Shown: positions 26,586-36,754, counted from the stretch's first letter. The stretch is 64,000 bases of DNA from Dehalococcoidia bacterium (GCA_020432045.1 JAGQHB010000056.1:60962-124961), one strand, 5' to 3'. Notes: a model not told the origin generated them from the sequence alone. Translations and numbers: made by a program.

Positions 26586-27542
26586 GTGGGATCCGGCGTC
26601 CTCGGCTACACGTTGCGGCGGGTGCTGTGGGCGGTCCCTGTGCTGTTTGTGATCTCCGTGATGGTGTTCTACATGTTGCGCCTGGCGCCGAACGACCCGG
26701 TGGACGCGATCCTTGGGCGGAACGCCTACCAGGAGGATGTAGCGAACCGGCTGCGAGAGAAATACGGCTACGACGACCCCATCTACGTCCAGTACTGGAA
26801 GTACATGAAGAACCTCGCGCAGGGGGACCTGGGGCTTTCGACGCAGCACCAGGACTTCACGGCGGGCGAGGTGATCTGGCCGAAGATCTGGACCAGTACG
26901 CAGCTCAACATGTTCGCGCTGGTTATCGTGTTTGGGCTGGGGATACCGGTCGGCGTCTACGCTGCGCTGGCGCGGGGGACGTTCCTGGACCCGCTCGCAA
27001 TCGGCGGCTGGCTGTTACTTGATGCAATCCCGACGTTCGTGATGGCACCAATCTTGATATGGCTGTTCGCCACGCAACTGGGGGTCGTTGGCCTGACGTG
27101 GGAGGGGCCGTACAGCACCAACGCAATCCTGCCGATCCTCATCATTTCGCTCCCCGGAGTTGCTGGCGTGGCACGCCTGATGCGGGCATCCGTGATCAGC
27201 GTGATCGGGGAAGATTATGTGCGGACGGCGCGTGCCAAGGGCCTGAAAGAGTCGACGGTCATCATCACGCACATCACGCGGAACGCGCTGCTGCCGATGG
27301 TGACGGTGATCGGACTTTCGCTGCCGGGGCTGACGAGCGGATCGCTGTTCGTGGAACTGTTCTTCGGGATCCCTGGCATCGGACGCGAGTCGCTCGCGGC
27401 GGCAACGACGCCGGACTATGACGTGATCCTCGCGATCGTGCTGTTTGGATCGGTGCTGTTTGTGGGGGCGAACATCCTCGTCGACGTGCTGTATGGCTTC
27501 ATCGACCCGCGCGTGCGTATTGGCGCCGGGCGGGGAGGGTAG
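26586..27542 (+). CDS. ABC transporter permease (DppB-like)
   Basis: A 318-aa inner-membrane permease of the DppB/OppB family: N-terminal GSGVLGYTLRRVLWAVPVL, six helices, and the EAA loop EDYVRTARAKGLKESTVIITH that docks the ATPase. Start GTG 26586. It forms a channel heterodimer with the next gene product. The operon shows no frameshift or gap. Confidence 0.93.
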   Translation: MGSGVLGYTLRRVLWAVPVLFVISVMVFYMLRLAPNDPVDAILGRNAYQEDVANRLREKYGYDDPIYVQYWKYMKNLAQGDLGLSTQHQDFTAGEVIWPKIWTSTQLNMFALVIVFGLGIPVGVYAALARGTFLDPLAIGGWLLLDAIPTFVMAPILIWLFATQLGVVGLTWEGPYSTNAILPILIISLPGVAGVARLMRASVISVIGEDYVRTARAKGLKESTVIITHITRNALLPMVTVIGLSLPGLTSGSLFVELFFGIPGIGRESLAAATTPDYDVILAIVLFGSVLFVGANILVDVLYGFIDPRVRIGAGRGG

Positions 27543-27544
27543 CC

Positions 27545-28540
27545 GTGACGGCGATCGTGGCGGACCTGCAGGCGCCGGCGGCAGCGGAGCAGCCGAAGCG
27601 CTGGCGGATGGTACGGACAATGGTCCGGAAGAAGGTCGCGATGGCTGCGCTGGCGGTGATCGTGGTGTTCTATGCCGCGGGGATCTTCGCACCGGTGATC
27701 GTGGCGGTGACCCCGCTGCCCGGGCCAAATGAACAGCCGCGCCCCCTCACTATCGAGTTGCGAAACGCGGGTCCTTCGAGCGATCACCTGCTGGGGACGG
27801 ATGCGCTGGGAAGGGACCTGCTCTCGCGGATCCTGTACGCGGCAAGGACGACGATCCTGTTCACGTTCGTCGTCGTTGTTACGGGCGGGCTGTTTATCGG
27901 ACTTGGACTTGGGTTGCTGGCCGGATACCGGGGAGGCTGGATCGACACTCTGATCATGCGTATCGGGGAGGTGCTGGCGGGCGTGCCAACGTTGATCCTG
28001 ATGCTGGCGATCACGGCGGCGTTCCGATCGCGGATCACACAGTTTTCGTTCGACCTGGGCGACAACACGTTTCTGAGCACGGAGGATGCGCGCGCGGCGG
28101 TGCAGTTCCTGATCCTGGTCGGAGCGTCGGTACCGTTCGCGTGGGTGGGCTCAAGCCGAATCGTGCGGAGCGTTGTGTTATCGATTCGCGAGCAGGCGTA
28201 TGTGCAGGCGGCGGAGAGCATGGGCGCCTCCACGAGGAGGATCCTGTTCCGGCATGTGTTGCCCGGGGTGATGCCGCTGTGGGTAGTTGGCGTGAGCGGA
28301 GGGATGGGGGCGATCGCGATGGCGGAGGTCTCGCTATCGTTCCTCGGCCTGGGGATCACGCCGCCGACGGCGAGTTTTGGCACACTGATCTCGGATGGCG
28401 CCGGGCCACTGACGTTCAAGAATAATCCGCACCTGTTGCTGGCCCCGGCAATACCGGTGATCCTGTTCTATCTCGCCTGGAACCTGCTGGGCGATGCGCT
28501 GGTAGACATCCTGGAACCGCGGTCGACAACGCACCGCTGA
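27545..28540 (+). CDS. ABC transporter permease (DppC-like)
   Basis: A 331-aa permease of the DppC/OppC family, partner of the preceding gene (2-nt gap). Features: N-terminal KRWRMVRTMVRKKVAMAALAV, LLGTDALGRDLLSRILYAAR, GYRGGWIDTLIMR and EAA loop EQAYVQAAESMGAS. It ends the transporter cluster: no DppD/DppF ATPase genes follow, only tig 60 nt further on. The ATPases must be encoded elsewhere or shared with another importer. Confidence 0.93.
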   Translation: MTAIVADLQAPAAAEQPKRWRMVRTMVRKKVAMAALAVIVVFYAAGIFAPVIVAVTPLPGPNEQPRPLTIELRNAGPSSDHLLGTDALGRDLLSRILYAARTTILFTFVVVVTGGLFIGLGLGLLAGYRGGWIDTLIMRIGEVLAGVPTLILMLAITAAFRSRITQFSFDLGDNTFLSTEDARAAVQFLILVGASVPFAWVGSSRIVRSVVLSIREQAYVQAAESMGASTRRILFRHVLPGVMPLWVVGVSGGMGAIAMAEVSLSFLGLGITPPTASFGTLISDGAGPLTFKNNPHLLLAPAIPVILFYLAWNLLGDALVDILEPRSTTHR

Positions 28541-28573
28541 GGCGGCTCGGAATCACGCCGGACCAACCCTTGC

Positions 28574-28579
28574 TATACT
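28574..28579 (+). promoter_or_regulatory. -10 box of the tig-clpP operon
   Basis: TATACT, the best -10 match in the window, followed by a short leader with GGAGGA at about 28586 before the TTG start at 28602. A classical leadered promoter, unlike most others here. Confidence 0.55.
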
Positions 28580-28601
28580 CGATTCGGAGGAACGTGCGCA
28601 C

Positions 28602-29933
28602 TTGAAGGTAACGATTGAGCGGCTCCCGGAGAGCCGTGTTCAGCTTGATGTGGAAGTCGACCAGGAACGTGTCGACAAGCAGTTCGATGCGGCGTTCCGG
28701 CGATTGGCGCCGAAGGTGCGCGTGCCCGGCTTCCGGCCAGGCAAGGCGCCCCGGGCCATGATCGAGAAACACATTGGACGCGAGCGAATCATGGCGGAGG
28801 CGTTGGATAAGCTCGTGCCGGACGTCTACAACGAGGTGCTCGACACGGAGCCGGTGGATGCCGTCGCCCAGCCGACGCTGGACAAAGTGGACCTGGACCC
28901 GATGCGGCTCAAGTTCATCGTGGCGGTGCGTCCGACGGTGACGCTGGGCGACTACCAGGCGATCCGCGTGGCAGCAGAACCAGTGGAAGTGACGGACGAA
29001 GAGGTGGCGGAACAGATCCTGTCGCTTCGGAGGCGGCATGCGACGCAGGTCCCGGTCGAGCGTGGAGCGGCCTGGGACGACATCCTGATTGCGAAGGTCC
29101 GCGGGACCGTCGGCGAGGACGAGTTCATCAGCGACGAGGATGCGGAGTTTCCGCTGCGCGAGGGCGAAGTGCTCGTCGTGGACGGGCTTTCGGAAGCCTT
29201 CGTTGGCATGAAGAAAGATGCGACAAAGTCGATCGAGCTCCCGATCCCGGAGGATTTCGCGCTGGAGCGGGTCCGTGGCCAGCAGGCCACGTTCGAGATC
29301 GCCGTCCTCGAAGTGAAGGAAGTACAGCTTCCGGCGGAGGATGACGAGCTCGCCGGGCTGGTAAATGCGGAAGAGTTCGACTCGTTGCAGGCGCTCAAGG
29401 ACCGGGTGCGGGCAGATATATTGGCGAGCAAGCAGGCTGAAGAAGATCAGCGCATCCGTTCGGCGGCCATCGACCAGCTGGTCGAAGGGGCTACGATCGA
29501 GTACCCGGCCGTGATGGTCGACCACGAAGTGGACCATGTCATCCGCGACGTAACCGGCACCGAAGCACGCCAGTACGCGGCCCAGCTGCAGCGGATCGGC
29601 AGGAGCGAAGCAGAGTTCCGGGCGCAGTTTTTCGATGCGGGCGTGGCGCGATTGAAGCGCGGGCTCGTGTTGAGCAAGCTGACGGAAGCCGAAGCTATTG
29701 AAGTCACGCCGGATGACATCGATGGTGAGATCGAGAAGATCGTTGGCCCGATGGAGGGCGAGGATGGGCAGCGCTTCCGGGAGCTGTTCACATCGTCCCC
29801 GGACGGCCTGGAGACGATCCGCCGCAACATCATCAGCCAGCGAACACTGGACCGGCTCGCCGAGATTGCGTTGAGCGGCGATGTCACGAAGGAAGCGCCG
29901 GTGGCGGAGCCAGCCGAGGAGGCAGCGGAATGA
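28602..29933 (+). CDS. tig: Trigger factor
   Basis: A 443-aa ribosome-associated chaperone and prolyl isomerase. The ribosome-binding tail [22 protein letters not shown] near residue 28 is the trigger-factor signature; the FKBP domain and C-terminal helical arms follow. Start is TTG 28602, downstream of a GGAGGA. It ends in an acidic Ala/Glu tail ([10 protein letters not shown]). ClpP overlaps the stop by ATGA, forming the tig-clpP-clpX operon common in bacteria. Confidence 0.95.
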   Translation: MKVTIERLPESRVQLDVEVDQERVDKQFDAAFRRLAPKVRVPGFRPGKAPRAMIEKHIGRERIMAEALDKLVPDVYNEVLDTEPVDAVAQPTLDKVDLDPMRLKFIVAVRPTVTLGDYQAIRVAAEPVEVTDEEVAEQILSLRRRHATQVPVERGAAWDDILIAKVRGTVGEDEFISDEDAEFPLREGEVLVVDGLSEAFVGMKKDATKSIELPIPEDFALERVRGQQATFEIAVLEVKEVQLPAEDDELAGLVNAEEFDSLQALKDRVRADILASKQAEEDQRIRSAAIDQLVEGATIEYPAVMVDHEVDHVIRDVTGTEARQYAAQLQRIGRSEAEFRAQFFDAGVARLKRGLVLSKLTEAEAIEVTPDDIDGEIEKIVGPMEGEDGQRFRELFTSSPDGLETIRRNIISQRTLDRLAEIALSGDVTKEAPVAEPAEEAAE

Positions 29934-30565
29934 ATGAGACCGGAGTAATCCATCCCCTGGTCCGGGCCGTCATCCCGACGGTGATCGAATCAGGCCCGCG
30001 CAGCGAACGCGCGTTCGACATTTTTTCGCTGCTCTTGAAGGAACGGATCGTGTTCCTGGGGACGCCGATCGACGACCAGGTTGCAAACCTGATCGTGGCG
30101 CAGTTGCTGTTTCTGCAGCGGGAAGACCCGGAGCGGGATATCAGCATGTACATCCATTCGCCGGGCGGAGTAATTACCGCCGGGCTGGCGATTTACGACA
30201 CGATGCAGCTGATTTCGCCAGCGGTTTCGACGATCGCTGTGGGCCAGACCGCTTCGATGGCGACGGTGCTGCTCTGCGCGGGAGCGAAGGGGAAGCGCTA
30301 TGCGCTGCCGAACGCTACGGTGCACATGCACCAGGCGCTGGGTGGTGCGCGGGGCCAGGCGACCGATATTGAAATTGCTGCGAAGGAGATCCTGCGCAAC
30401 AACGAGATCATCCGGAACATCATCGCGACGCACACCGGCCAGCCAGTCGAACGTGTGACTCGAGACTTCGACCGGGATTTCTACCTGGATGCAGCAGGGG
30501 CGAAGGAGTACGGGTTTGTGGACGATCTCCTCGAACGCCCGGGTGACGCCCCGAAGTCGAACTAA
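29930..30565 (+). CDS. clpP: ATP-dependent Clp protease proteolytic subunit
   Basis: A 211-aa serine protease forming the 14-mer chamber. The catalytic triad is visible: Ser109 in GQTASMAT, His134 in TVHMHQ and Asp183 in FDRDFYLD. The motif [10 protein letters not shown] is canonical. Works with ClpX encoded 26 nt downstream. A 20-residue N-terminal segment before [11 protein letters not shown] may be a propeptide. Confidence 0.96.
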   Translation: MNETGVIHPLVRAVIPTVIESGPRSERAFDIFSLLLKERIVFLGTPIDDQVANLIVAQLLFLQREDPERDISMYIHSPGGVITAGLAIYDTMQLISPAVSTIAVGQTASMATVLLCAGAKGKRYALPNATVHMHQALGGARGQATDIEIAAKEILRNNEIIRNIIATHTGQPVERVTRDFDRDFYLDAAGAKEYGFVDDLLERPGDAPKSN

Positions 30566-30591
30566 GTCCAGCACCCGGGGAGGGAAGCGCA

Positions 30592-31908
30592 TTGGCCGGC
30601 AACCGAACGAATCGCGTGCAATACCACTGCTCGTTTTGCGGGAAGAACCAGGACCAGGTCCGGCGGCTGATTGCCGGGCCGGGGGCCGTGTACATCTGTG
30701 ACGAGTGCGTCGACCTTTGCCGCGAGATCATCGATGAGGAAACCGGCTCAGCGACGACGACGGCGGCGAAGCATCCCCCAACCGCGAGTGCGCAACGGCT
30801 TCCCCCGCCTCGCGCCATCTTCGAGCACCTCAGCGAGTACGTGATCGGCCAGGACCAAGCCAAGAAGGTGCTTTCCGTAGCGGTGTACAACCACTACAAG
30901 CGCACGAACCAGGCCGGACATACGGGCGATGTAGAGCTTGAGAAGTCCAACATTCTGCTCGTCGGCCCGACGGGCGTTGGGAAAACGATGCTGGCCAAGA
31001 CGCTGGCACGTTACCTGGATGTGCCGTTCTCGGTTGCGGACGCGACGGCGCTAACAGAGGCCGGGTACGTGGGCGAGGATGTGGAGAACATCCTTCTGCA
31101 CCTCATCCAGGCGGCCGACTTTGACGTACAAAAAGCAGAACGCGGGATCATCTATATCGACGAGATCGATAAGATCGCCCGCAAGTCGGACAACCCGAGC
31201 ATCACGCGTGACGTGTCGGGCGAGGGCGTCCAGCAGGCGCTGTTGAAGATCATCGAGGGATGTGTCGCGAACGTACCACCGCAAGGTGGCCGCAAGCACC
31301 CGCACCAGGACTTCCTGCAGATCAATACGCAGAACATCCTCTTCATCTGCGGTGGGGCATTTGAAGGGATGGAGAACCACATCGAACGGCGGCTGACGCG
31401 GGACCATGTCCGAATCGGGTTTACGGCGGACCGCGGGTTCCGTGGTGACCAGCGCGCGGACCAACTACTGACGCACGTGACGCACGACGATTTGCTGGCA
31501 TTCGGACTCATTCCCGAGTTCGTGGGCCGGCTGCCGATGGTCGTGGGCCTGCATTCGCTGGACGCGGAATCGCTCGTGCGAATCCTGACGGAACCAAAGA
31601 ACGCCCTCATCAAGCAATACCAGCGGTACTTCGCGCTCGACGGCGTGGACCTTTCATTCACGGACGACGCGCTGCAGGCAGTCGCGGAGGCGGCACTGAA
31701 GCAGAAAACGGGAGCCCGTGGATTGCGAACAGTGCTCGAACAGCGGCTCATGGACGTGATGTTCGACATCCCGGCACGAAGCGACGTGAAGAAGTGCGTC
31801 GTGAATGCGGACGTCATCACGAAGGGCAAAGCGCCGCTGCTGCTGACGCGCGGGGGCCAGGCGATCGAGCCCGACCCGGAGATCGTTGAGAACCGCGAGA
31901 CCGCCTGA
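30592..31908 (+). CDS. clpX: ATP-dependent Clp protease ATPase subunit ClpX
   Basis: A 438-aa AAA+ unfoldase. N-terminal zinc finger (Cys13, Cys16, Cys36, Cys39), Walker A GPTGVGKT, Walker [11 protein letters not shown], and the C-terminal AAA lid [20 protein letters not shown]. Start is TTG 30592, supported by an upstream GGGGAGGG. It delivers substrates to ClpP. A terminator hairpin follows 23 nt after the stop, closing the operon. Confidence 0.97.
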   Translation: MAGNRTNRVQYHCSFCGKNQDQVRRLIAGPGAVYICDECVDLCREIIDEETGSATTTAAKHPPTASAQRLPPPRAIFEHLSEYVIGQDQAKKVLSVAVYNHYKRTNQAGHTGDVELEKSNILLVGPTGVGKTMLAKTLARYLDVPFSVADATALTEAGYVGEDVENILLHLIQAADFDVQKAERGIIYIDEIDKIARKSDNPSITRDVSGEGVQQALLKIIEGCVANVPPQGGRKHPHQDFLQINTQNILFICGGAFEGMENHIERRLTRDHVRIGFTADRGFRGDQRADQLLTHVTHDDLLAFGLIPEFVGRLPMVVGLHSLDAESLVRILTEPKNALIKQYQRYFALDGVDLSFTDDALQAVAEAALKQKTGARGLRTVLEQRLMDVMFDIPARSDVKKCVVNADVITKGKAPLLLTRGGQAIEPDPEIVENRETA

Positions 31909-31931
31909 GAGAACGACTTCGAAGTCATGCC

Positions 31932-31962
31932 AGGAGGGGCCGTCTGCCGGCCCCTCCTGTTT
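31932..31962 (+). terminator. Rho-independent terminator after clpX
   Basis: A perfect 11-bp stem (arms 31932-31942 and 31948-31958) with loop TCTGC, followed by a short T-rich tail (GTTTGCGTCTT). The clearest terminator in the window. Confidence 0.75.
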
Positions 31963-32007
31963 GCGTCTTGACCCAGCTGGGCGCGAACGCCACGCTCGGC
32001 AGCGACC

Positions 32008-33423
32008 ATGACGACGCCACAGCCGCCACCGGAATCGCGCACGATTCGCCGCCGGCGGATGGGGACGACCGAGATCATTGTCCGGGAGCTTCGGCCTTCC
32101 CGTGCGATTGGGAGCGGCTCGCTCCGGTCGCTCTCGGGGTTCGCAATCGCGCTAGCCGTGGGTACGGGGCTGCTTATGCTGCCGACGGCGGCAGCGGCCG
32201 GGCGCACGACCACATTCATCGAGGCGTTGTTTACGGCGACGTCGGCGCTCTGCGTGACAGGCCACGTGGTATTCGACACCCAGGCACATTTCAGCGGGCT
32301 AGGGGAGGTGATCATCCTCCTGCTCATCCAGGTGGGTGGGCTGGGGTACATGCTCGGGACGACTGTGATCCTGTGGGCCATGGGCCGGCAGATGGGGATG
32401 CGCGACCGGGAGTTGCTGCGGCTCTACTACGGTGCGCCGAGCATGACCGAGACGCTTTCGTTCGCACGGACGATCGCGCTGTACACGTTCGCATTCGAGG
32501 GTGTGGGCGCGCTGATCCTGTGGGGACGATTCCTCGCGGATGGGCGGCCGGTAGGGGAAGCGGCGTGGTGGGGCGTGTTCCACTCGGTATCGGCGTTCAA
32601 CAACGCGGGGTTCAGTGTAACCGGCAACGATATGGTCCCTTACCAGACGGATTATGTTGCGCTATCGACGATCGCGATATTAGTGATCTTCGGAGGGCTA
32701 GGTGCGATCCCGGTCCTGACGTTGATGCGCCACCGTTCGTGGAGGCGGCTTCCGCTGGATAACAAGCTGATCTTCATGACAACCAGTGCGCTGATCGTTG
32801 GCGGCACGCTCGTGTTCGGAGCGCTGGAGTGGACCAACCAGGCGACGATTGGCGCAGTGGACCCGGGCCATCGAGGATTCCTGGCATTCTTCCAGGCGGT
32901 AATGCCGCGGACGGCCGGGTTCAGCGCGGTCCCGATCGACATGCTGCACGACGAGACGAAGTTCTTCACGATCGCGCTGATGTTCATCGGTGGAGCGGCC
33001 GGTTCGACGGCGGGCGGCGTGAAGGTCGGGACGTTTTCGTTGCTGCTCGTGGCGATGCTGGCGACGTTCCGGGGCCGTGACGAAGCGATTGTGCTGCGGC
33101 GGCAGATACCGGACCGGGTGATCCGGCAGGCACTGGTGATCGCGCTCGGGGGTATCGCCGTCGTGTTCGCATTTTCGATGGCTCTCACGATCGCGTCGGA
33201 CGGTGAGACGTTCATTGATGTGATGTTCGATACGGTCTCGGCACTTGGTACTGTGGGCCTTTCGACAGGGCCCACGGCGCGGGGCAACACGGGGGTGGAA
33301 GTGTTGACGATCCTGGCAATGCTGGTAGGACGGTTTGGGCCGCTGGTGATCGTGCTGGAGATGAACCGTCAACGGCGCAAATCGACCTACCGGGCACCGG
33401 AAGATAGCATCCGGCTGGGCTAA
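32008..33423 (+). CDS. TrkH/KtrB family potassium uptake protein
   Basis: A 471-aa membrane protein of the SKT superfamily, with four pore repeats seen as selectivity-filter-like stretches (TSALCVTGHVVF, SAFNNAGFSV, PRTAGFSAVPI, SALGTVGLSTGPT). It conducts K+ (or Na+-coupled K+) and is gated by the TrkA-type protein encoded 3 nt downstream. A weak promoter, TTGACC (31968) with 17 nt to CACGCT, may lie in front. Tail KSTYRAPEDSIRLG is cytosolic. Confidence 0.92.
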   Translation: MTTPQPPPESRTIRRRRMGTTEIIVRELRPSRAIGSGSLRSLSGFAIALAVGTGLLMLPTAAAAGRTTTFIEALFTATSALCVTGHVVFDTQAHFSGLGEVIILLLIQVGGLGYMLGTTVILWAMGRQMGMRDRELLRLYYGAPSMTETLSFARTIALYTFAFEGVGALILWGRFLADGRPVGEAAWWGVFHSVSAFNNAGFSVTGNDMVPYQTDYVALSTIAILVIFGGLGAIPVLTLMRHRSWRRLPLDNKLIFMTTSALIVGGTLVFGALEWTNQATIGAVDPGHRGFLAFFQAVMPRTAGFSAVPIDMLHDETKFFTIALMFIGGAAGSTAGGVKVGTFSLLLVAMLATFRGRDEAIVLRRQIPDRVIRQALVIALGGIAVVFAFSMALTIASDGETFIDVMFDTVSALGTVGLSTGPTARGNTGVEVLTILAMLVGRFGPLVIVLEMNRQRRKSTYRAPEDSIRLG

Positions 33424-33426
33424 ACA

Positions 33427-34071
33427 ATGAACGCTGCAATCCTGGGACTTGGACGATTTGGTACACAGCTCGCACGCGAGCTGGTGAAGATGCGGGTCGA
33501 CGTGCTGGCCGTAGACTCTAACAGCGCGCGCGTCAACGAACTTGCGGAGACGGTGTTGCTGGCGGCCGAGGGCAACCTGACCGACGTCGACTTCCTTGAA
33601 TCGCTGGGACTGCGCTCGTACGACTACGTTGTGGTGGCGATCGGCAGCGACATCGCGGCGAGCGTGCTCATCACGTTGACGCTGAAGCAGCGGCTGCGCC
33701 TGAAGTTCGTGGCGGCGAAGTCTGCGACCGAGGATCATTCCCGCGCGCTCGAACTGGCCGGGGCCGATGTCGTCGTCAATCCTGAGCGAGAAGCGGCGGT
33801 GAGGCTGGCGCACACGCTTGGGGCCCGGGCTGTAGCGGACTACATGTCCATCCAGGCGGATTACGGGATTGCCAAGGTGCGGGCGCCCGCATCGGTCCAC
33901 GGGATCAAGATCGGCGACATCGACATGCAGGGCCGCTTCAAGGTCTTCCTGCTGGCCCGCGTGCGAGAGGCTTCGGTGAGCTTTAACCCCGACCTTGGGG
34001 ACGTGGTGAAGCCTGGTGATACATGGATCGTATCGGGACGCGATGCGGACCTGGCGGCACTTCAGCGGTAG
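33427..34071 (+). CDS. TrkA/KtrA family K+ uptake regulator
   Basis: A 214-aa cytosolic gating subunit: an N-terminal Rossmann RCK_N domain (AILGLGRFGTQLAREL, Gly-rich NAD(H)/ATP site; VLAVDSNSARVNELA) and a C-terminal RCK_C domain (SVHGIKIGDIDMQGRFKVFLLARV, then PGDTWIVSGRDADL). A single RCK pair is KtrA-like. It pairs with the TrkH/KtrB gene just before it. Convergent with the UbiA-type gene, one nucleotide apart. Confidence 0.92.
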   Translation: MNAAILGLGRFGTQLARELVKMRVDVLAVDSNSARVNELAETVLLAAEGNLTDVDFLESLGLRSYDYVVVAIGSDIAASVLITLTLKQRLRLKFVAAKSATEDHSRALELAGADVVVNPEREAAVRLAHTLGARAVADYMSIQADYGIAKVRAPASVHGIKIGDIDMQGRFKVFLLARVREASVSFNPDLGDVVKPGDTWIVSGRDADLAALQR

Positions 34072-34072
34072 G

Positions 34073-35002
34073 TCAGGTGAGCAGGAGGACGGTCACGGCG
34101 GTGACGGCAAAGGCTGCCGTCGCGACGAGGATCGGGATGTCGGTGAAGAGGATCCGATCGGGGGCATCGGTCTTACGTGGCCCGCTGAGCAGCAAGAGGT
34201 AGCGGAATAGGCCAAACCCGGCGAAGGGAACGGTGAGTGCCATGGCACCGTTCGCAGGGACGTGCTCGGATTCGATGGTGTAGACGGCGTAGGCAATAAG
34301 GCTGGCGGCAGCGCTGATGACGACCATTTGGCCCAGGACTTCGGTCGAGTACTGCCCGAGTGCGCGCCGGTGGAGCATGGCGGCTTCGCCGAGCTGACGA
34401 GATTCAGCCCATCGCTTGCTGGTTGCGACAAGGAGCGCGCCAAAGCTTGTGCAGACGTACAGCCAGGGGCTGATGGTGACGCCGATGACAAGGCCTCCGC
34501 TGACCGCCCGCGCGACGAGGCCGGTTGAGAGGATGAAGATGTCGAGGACGGCGACGGACTTGAGTCCACAGGAATAGCCGACCATGACGAGGAAGTAGGC
34601 TGCCAACACGGCGGCCGCAGACCAATCGAGGGCACCGGCGAGGCCCAAACCGGCGACGGCGAGGACTGCAGCCAGCAGCGATGCGTGCTGAACGGTGACG
34701 GCGCCGGAGGCGATGGGCCGCGACTGCTTGCGAGGGTGATGACGGTCGGCTTCGCGGTCGCGGATGTCGTTTACCAGGTAGGTGGCACTGGCGACGAGGC
34801 ACCATGCGACAAAGAGGCCAGCTGCGTCGCGGAGGAGGGGCCCCCAGGACGATGGATCAGACGCGGTCCACGCGTCGCCCGCCGAGAATGCGAGGGCAGC
34901 GAAGACGATGACGTTCTTGGGCCATTGATACGGCCGGGCGGCCCACCAGAGGCCGTGCAGCAGCGCGCCGCGCGAGGATGTCGTACTTGCCGCGGCGCTC
35001 AT
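34073..35002 (-). CDS. UbiA-type prenyltransferase (decaprenyl-phosphate phosphoribosyltransferase-like)
   Basis: A 309-aa membrane protein with about 8 helices. The opening LWWAARPYQWPKNVIVFAAL and motif NDIRDREADRHHPRKQSRPI (first Asp-rich site) match the decaprenyl-phosphate phosphoribosyltransferase branch of UbiA (Rv3806c-like), which attaches phosphoribose from PRPP to a polyprenyl phosphate. The second Asp motif is less clear. In Actinobacteria the product is the arabinan donor; here the pathway is unknown. A ubiquinone/menaquinone-type role is an alternative. Confidence 0.75.
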   Translation of the reverse strand: MSAAASTTSSRGALLHGLWWAARPYQWPKNVIVFAALAFSAGDAWTASDPSSWGPLLRDAAGLFVAWCLVASATYLVNDIRDREADRHHPRKQSRPIASGAVTVQHASLLAAVLAVAGLGLAGALDWSAAAVLAAYFLVMVGYSCGLKSVAVLDIFILSTGLVARAVSGGLVIGVTISPWLYVCTSFGALLVATSKRWAESRQLGEAAMLHRRALGQYSTEVLGQMVVISAAASLIAYAVYTIESEHVPANGAMALTVPFAGFGLFRYLLLLSGPRKTDAPDRILFTDIPILVATAAFAVTAVTVLLLT

Positions 35003-35159
35003 CCGGCACCCCTGCGACCGGGAACGAGGCGTAGCTGGAGTGGGCCAGAAGCCAATAGTCCGGTCGGAAGGGATGCGGCGCGGGCCATGGACGCTAGCCT
35101 AGCCTGCCGGAGGCTAATTGGCGTGCCAGGCACTGTTGCGGAGGCAGGATTGTGCCCAC

Positions 35160-35165
35160 TAGCCT
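35160..35165 (+). promoter_or_regulatory. -10 box of tlyA (leaderless)
   Basis: TAGCCT, exactly 6 nt before GTG 35172. Confidence 0.4.
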
Positions 35166-35171
35166 ACAGCG

Positions 35172-35912
35172 GTGAAACGCGTTCGAGCCGATGTGCTGAT
35201 GGTACAGCGAGGCCTGGCGGAGAGCCGTGAACGGGCTCAGCGGCTGATCATGGCTGGCAGGGCGCGAGTGGGGACGACAGTGTTGGTGCGTCCGGCCACG
35301 CTGATCGACGAGGGAGGGCCACTGGAACTGATCGAGAAGGAGCGGTTCGTGTCTCGCGGCGGGCACAAACTGCAGGCCGCCGTGGATACCTGGGCGATCG
35401 ATCTGCGTGGGCGCAGTTGCCTGGACGTTGGCGCCTCCACAGGCGGGTTCACAGACTGCATGCTCCAGGCGGGGGCGGCGGATGTCCTCGCCATCGATGT
35501 CGGGCGGGCGCAGCTCCATCAGCAGTTGCGTGAGGACGGAAGGGTTACCCTCTGGGAGGGGACGAATGCGCGAGCGCTGCCGGAGCTGCCCGGCGGCATT
35601 TCGTTCTTCGCGGTCGACGTTTCCTTCATCTCGGTGCTTCATATCCTCGCATCTATCCAGGAGCGGTTGGCGACGGGGACGGAAGGCGTGGTGCTGGTGA
35701 AGCCTCAGTTTGAAGCGGGCGCGGCAGATGTGCCGAGAGGCGGCGTCATCCGTGACCCGGCGGTGCGTGAACGGGTGAGGGCGAAGGTGCGGGCCTGGGC
35801 CATGGAGCGCAGTTGGGGCGTACTGGACGACATGGAATGCCCAATACGTGGAACGGAAGGCAACGTAGAGTATCTGTTGCACGTGACCACGCCAGGGACG
35901 CAACCATGCTGA
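35172..35912 (+). CDS. tlyA: TlyA family rRNA 2'-O-methyltransferase
   Basis: A 246-aa protein: S4 RNA-binding domain (RADVLMVQRGLAESRERAQRLIMAGRARV) and FtsJ-type methyltransferase (FVSRGGHKLQAAVD, CLDVGASTGGFTDCML, DVSFISVLHI, VLVKPQFEAG). TlyA methylates 16S and/or 23S rRNA cytidines and is the determinant of capreomycin sensitivity in mycobacteria. Start GTG 35172. It overlaps nadK by 7 nt in the familiar tlyA-nadK-recN order. Confidence 0.93.
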   Translation: MKRVRADVLMVQRGLAESRERAQRLIMAGRARVGTTVLVRPATLIDEGGPLELIEKERFVSRGGHKLQAAVDTWAIDLRGRSCLDVGASTGGFTDCMLQAGAADVLAIDVGRAQLHQQLREDGRVTLWEGTNARALPELPGGISFFAVDVSFISVLHILASIQERLATGTEGVVLVKPQFEAGAADVPRGGVIRDPAVRERVRAKVRAWAMERSWGVLDDMECPIRGTEGNVEYLLHVTTPGTQPC

Positions 35913-36754
35913 AAGCGGCAGCCATCCTCCATCACCCCCAGAGCGAGGGGGCGTTGGTGTTCGCGCGGCGGATGGCGGATGGGTTTCGCAGCGAGGGAAT
36001 CGATGTCCGCCTGTGCGATGTGTGGCACGCCGACGCCCCGGCAGCAGTGGATGGGGTTGGACTCATCGTTTGCGTGGGCGGCGATGGGTCGGTGCTGCGG
36101 GCGGCGAGGCTGGCGATGCTTTCCGGGACGCCGCTCCTGGGTGTGAACATGGGGCGGCTCGGGTTCCTGACGGACGTGGGGCCGGATGAGGTGCAACAGC
36201 ACCTCCATGACATCCACAGGGAGTCATGGAGGATCGAAGAGCGGGTGATGGTCCAGGCGACCGTCGACGGCGACACAGCAGGTGTCCACCATGGATTGAA
36301 CGACATCGTGGTAAGCAGGCGGCTGGCGGGACGCCCGATTTACGTCGAGGTTGTGATCGACGGTGCCAGGATGGCGATTTACCGATGTGACGGGATGATC
36401 GTGGCTACGCCGACGGGGAGCACGGGCTATTCGCTTGCCGCCGGTGGGCCGATCCTTGCACCGACGGAACACCACCTGGTGGTGACGCCGGTTTCGGCGC
36501 ACCTCGCTTTGAGCCGCTCGATCGTGCTGCTGCCTGAATCAGAAGTGCTGCTGAGGGTAACGTCCGACCACGGCGCGGTCCTGAGCATCGACGGACAGGA
36601 CGACATCCAGATCGAGAGCGGGACGTCGGTGCAGGTGCGGATAAGCCCGTATCGGACGCGGTTCGTACGGTTCCGGGAGCCCTCTAGTTTCTATGCCGAC
36701 CTGGCTCAGAAGTTGGACATCCAGATCTCGAGCCCAATCAACCACCGTGCTTAA
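35906..36754 (+). CDS. nadK: NAD kinase
   Basis: A 282-aa ATP-NAD kinase making NADP. The GGDG motif is in VCVGGDGSVLRAAR; NMGRLGFLTDV follows, and TPTGSTGYSLAAGGP is the substrate loop. Start ATG 35906 (MLKAAAILHH) overlaps tlyA by 7 nt; the longer in-frame start inside tlyA is rejected because no family similarity precedes this Met. recN overlaps its stop by 8 nt. Confidence 0.95.
   Translation: MLKAAAILHHPQSEGALVFARRMADGFRSEGIDVRLCDVWHADAPAAVDGVGLIVCVGGDGSVLRAARLAMLSGTPLLGVNMGRLGFLTDVGPDEVQQHLHDIHRESWRIEERVMVQATVDGDTAGVHHGLNDIVVSRRLAGRPIYVEVVIDGARMAIYRCDGMIVATPTGSTGYSLAAGGPILAPTEHHLVVTPVSAHLALSRSIVLLPESEVLLRVTSDHGAVLSIDGQDDIQIESGTSVQVRISPYRTRFVRFREPSSFYADLAQKLDIQISSPINHRA

Noticed and set aside
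31932..31962. Possible small RNA after clpX
   Set aside because: A simple hairpin plus tail right after a stop is better explained as a terminator.
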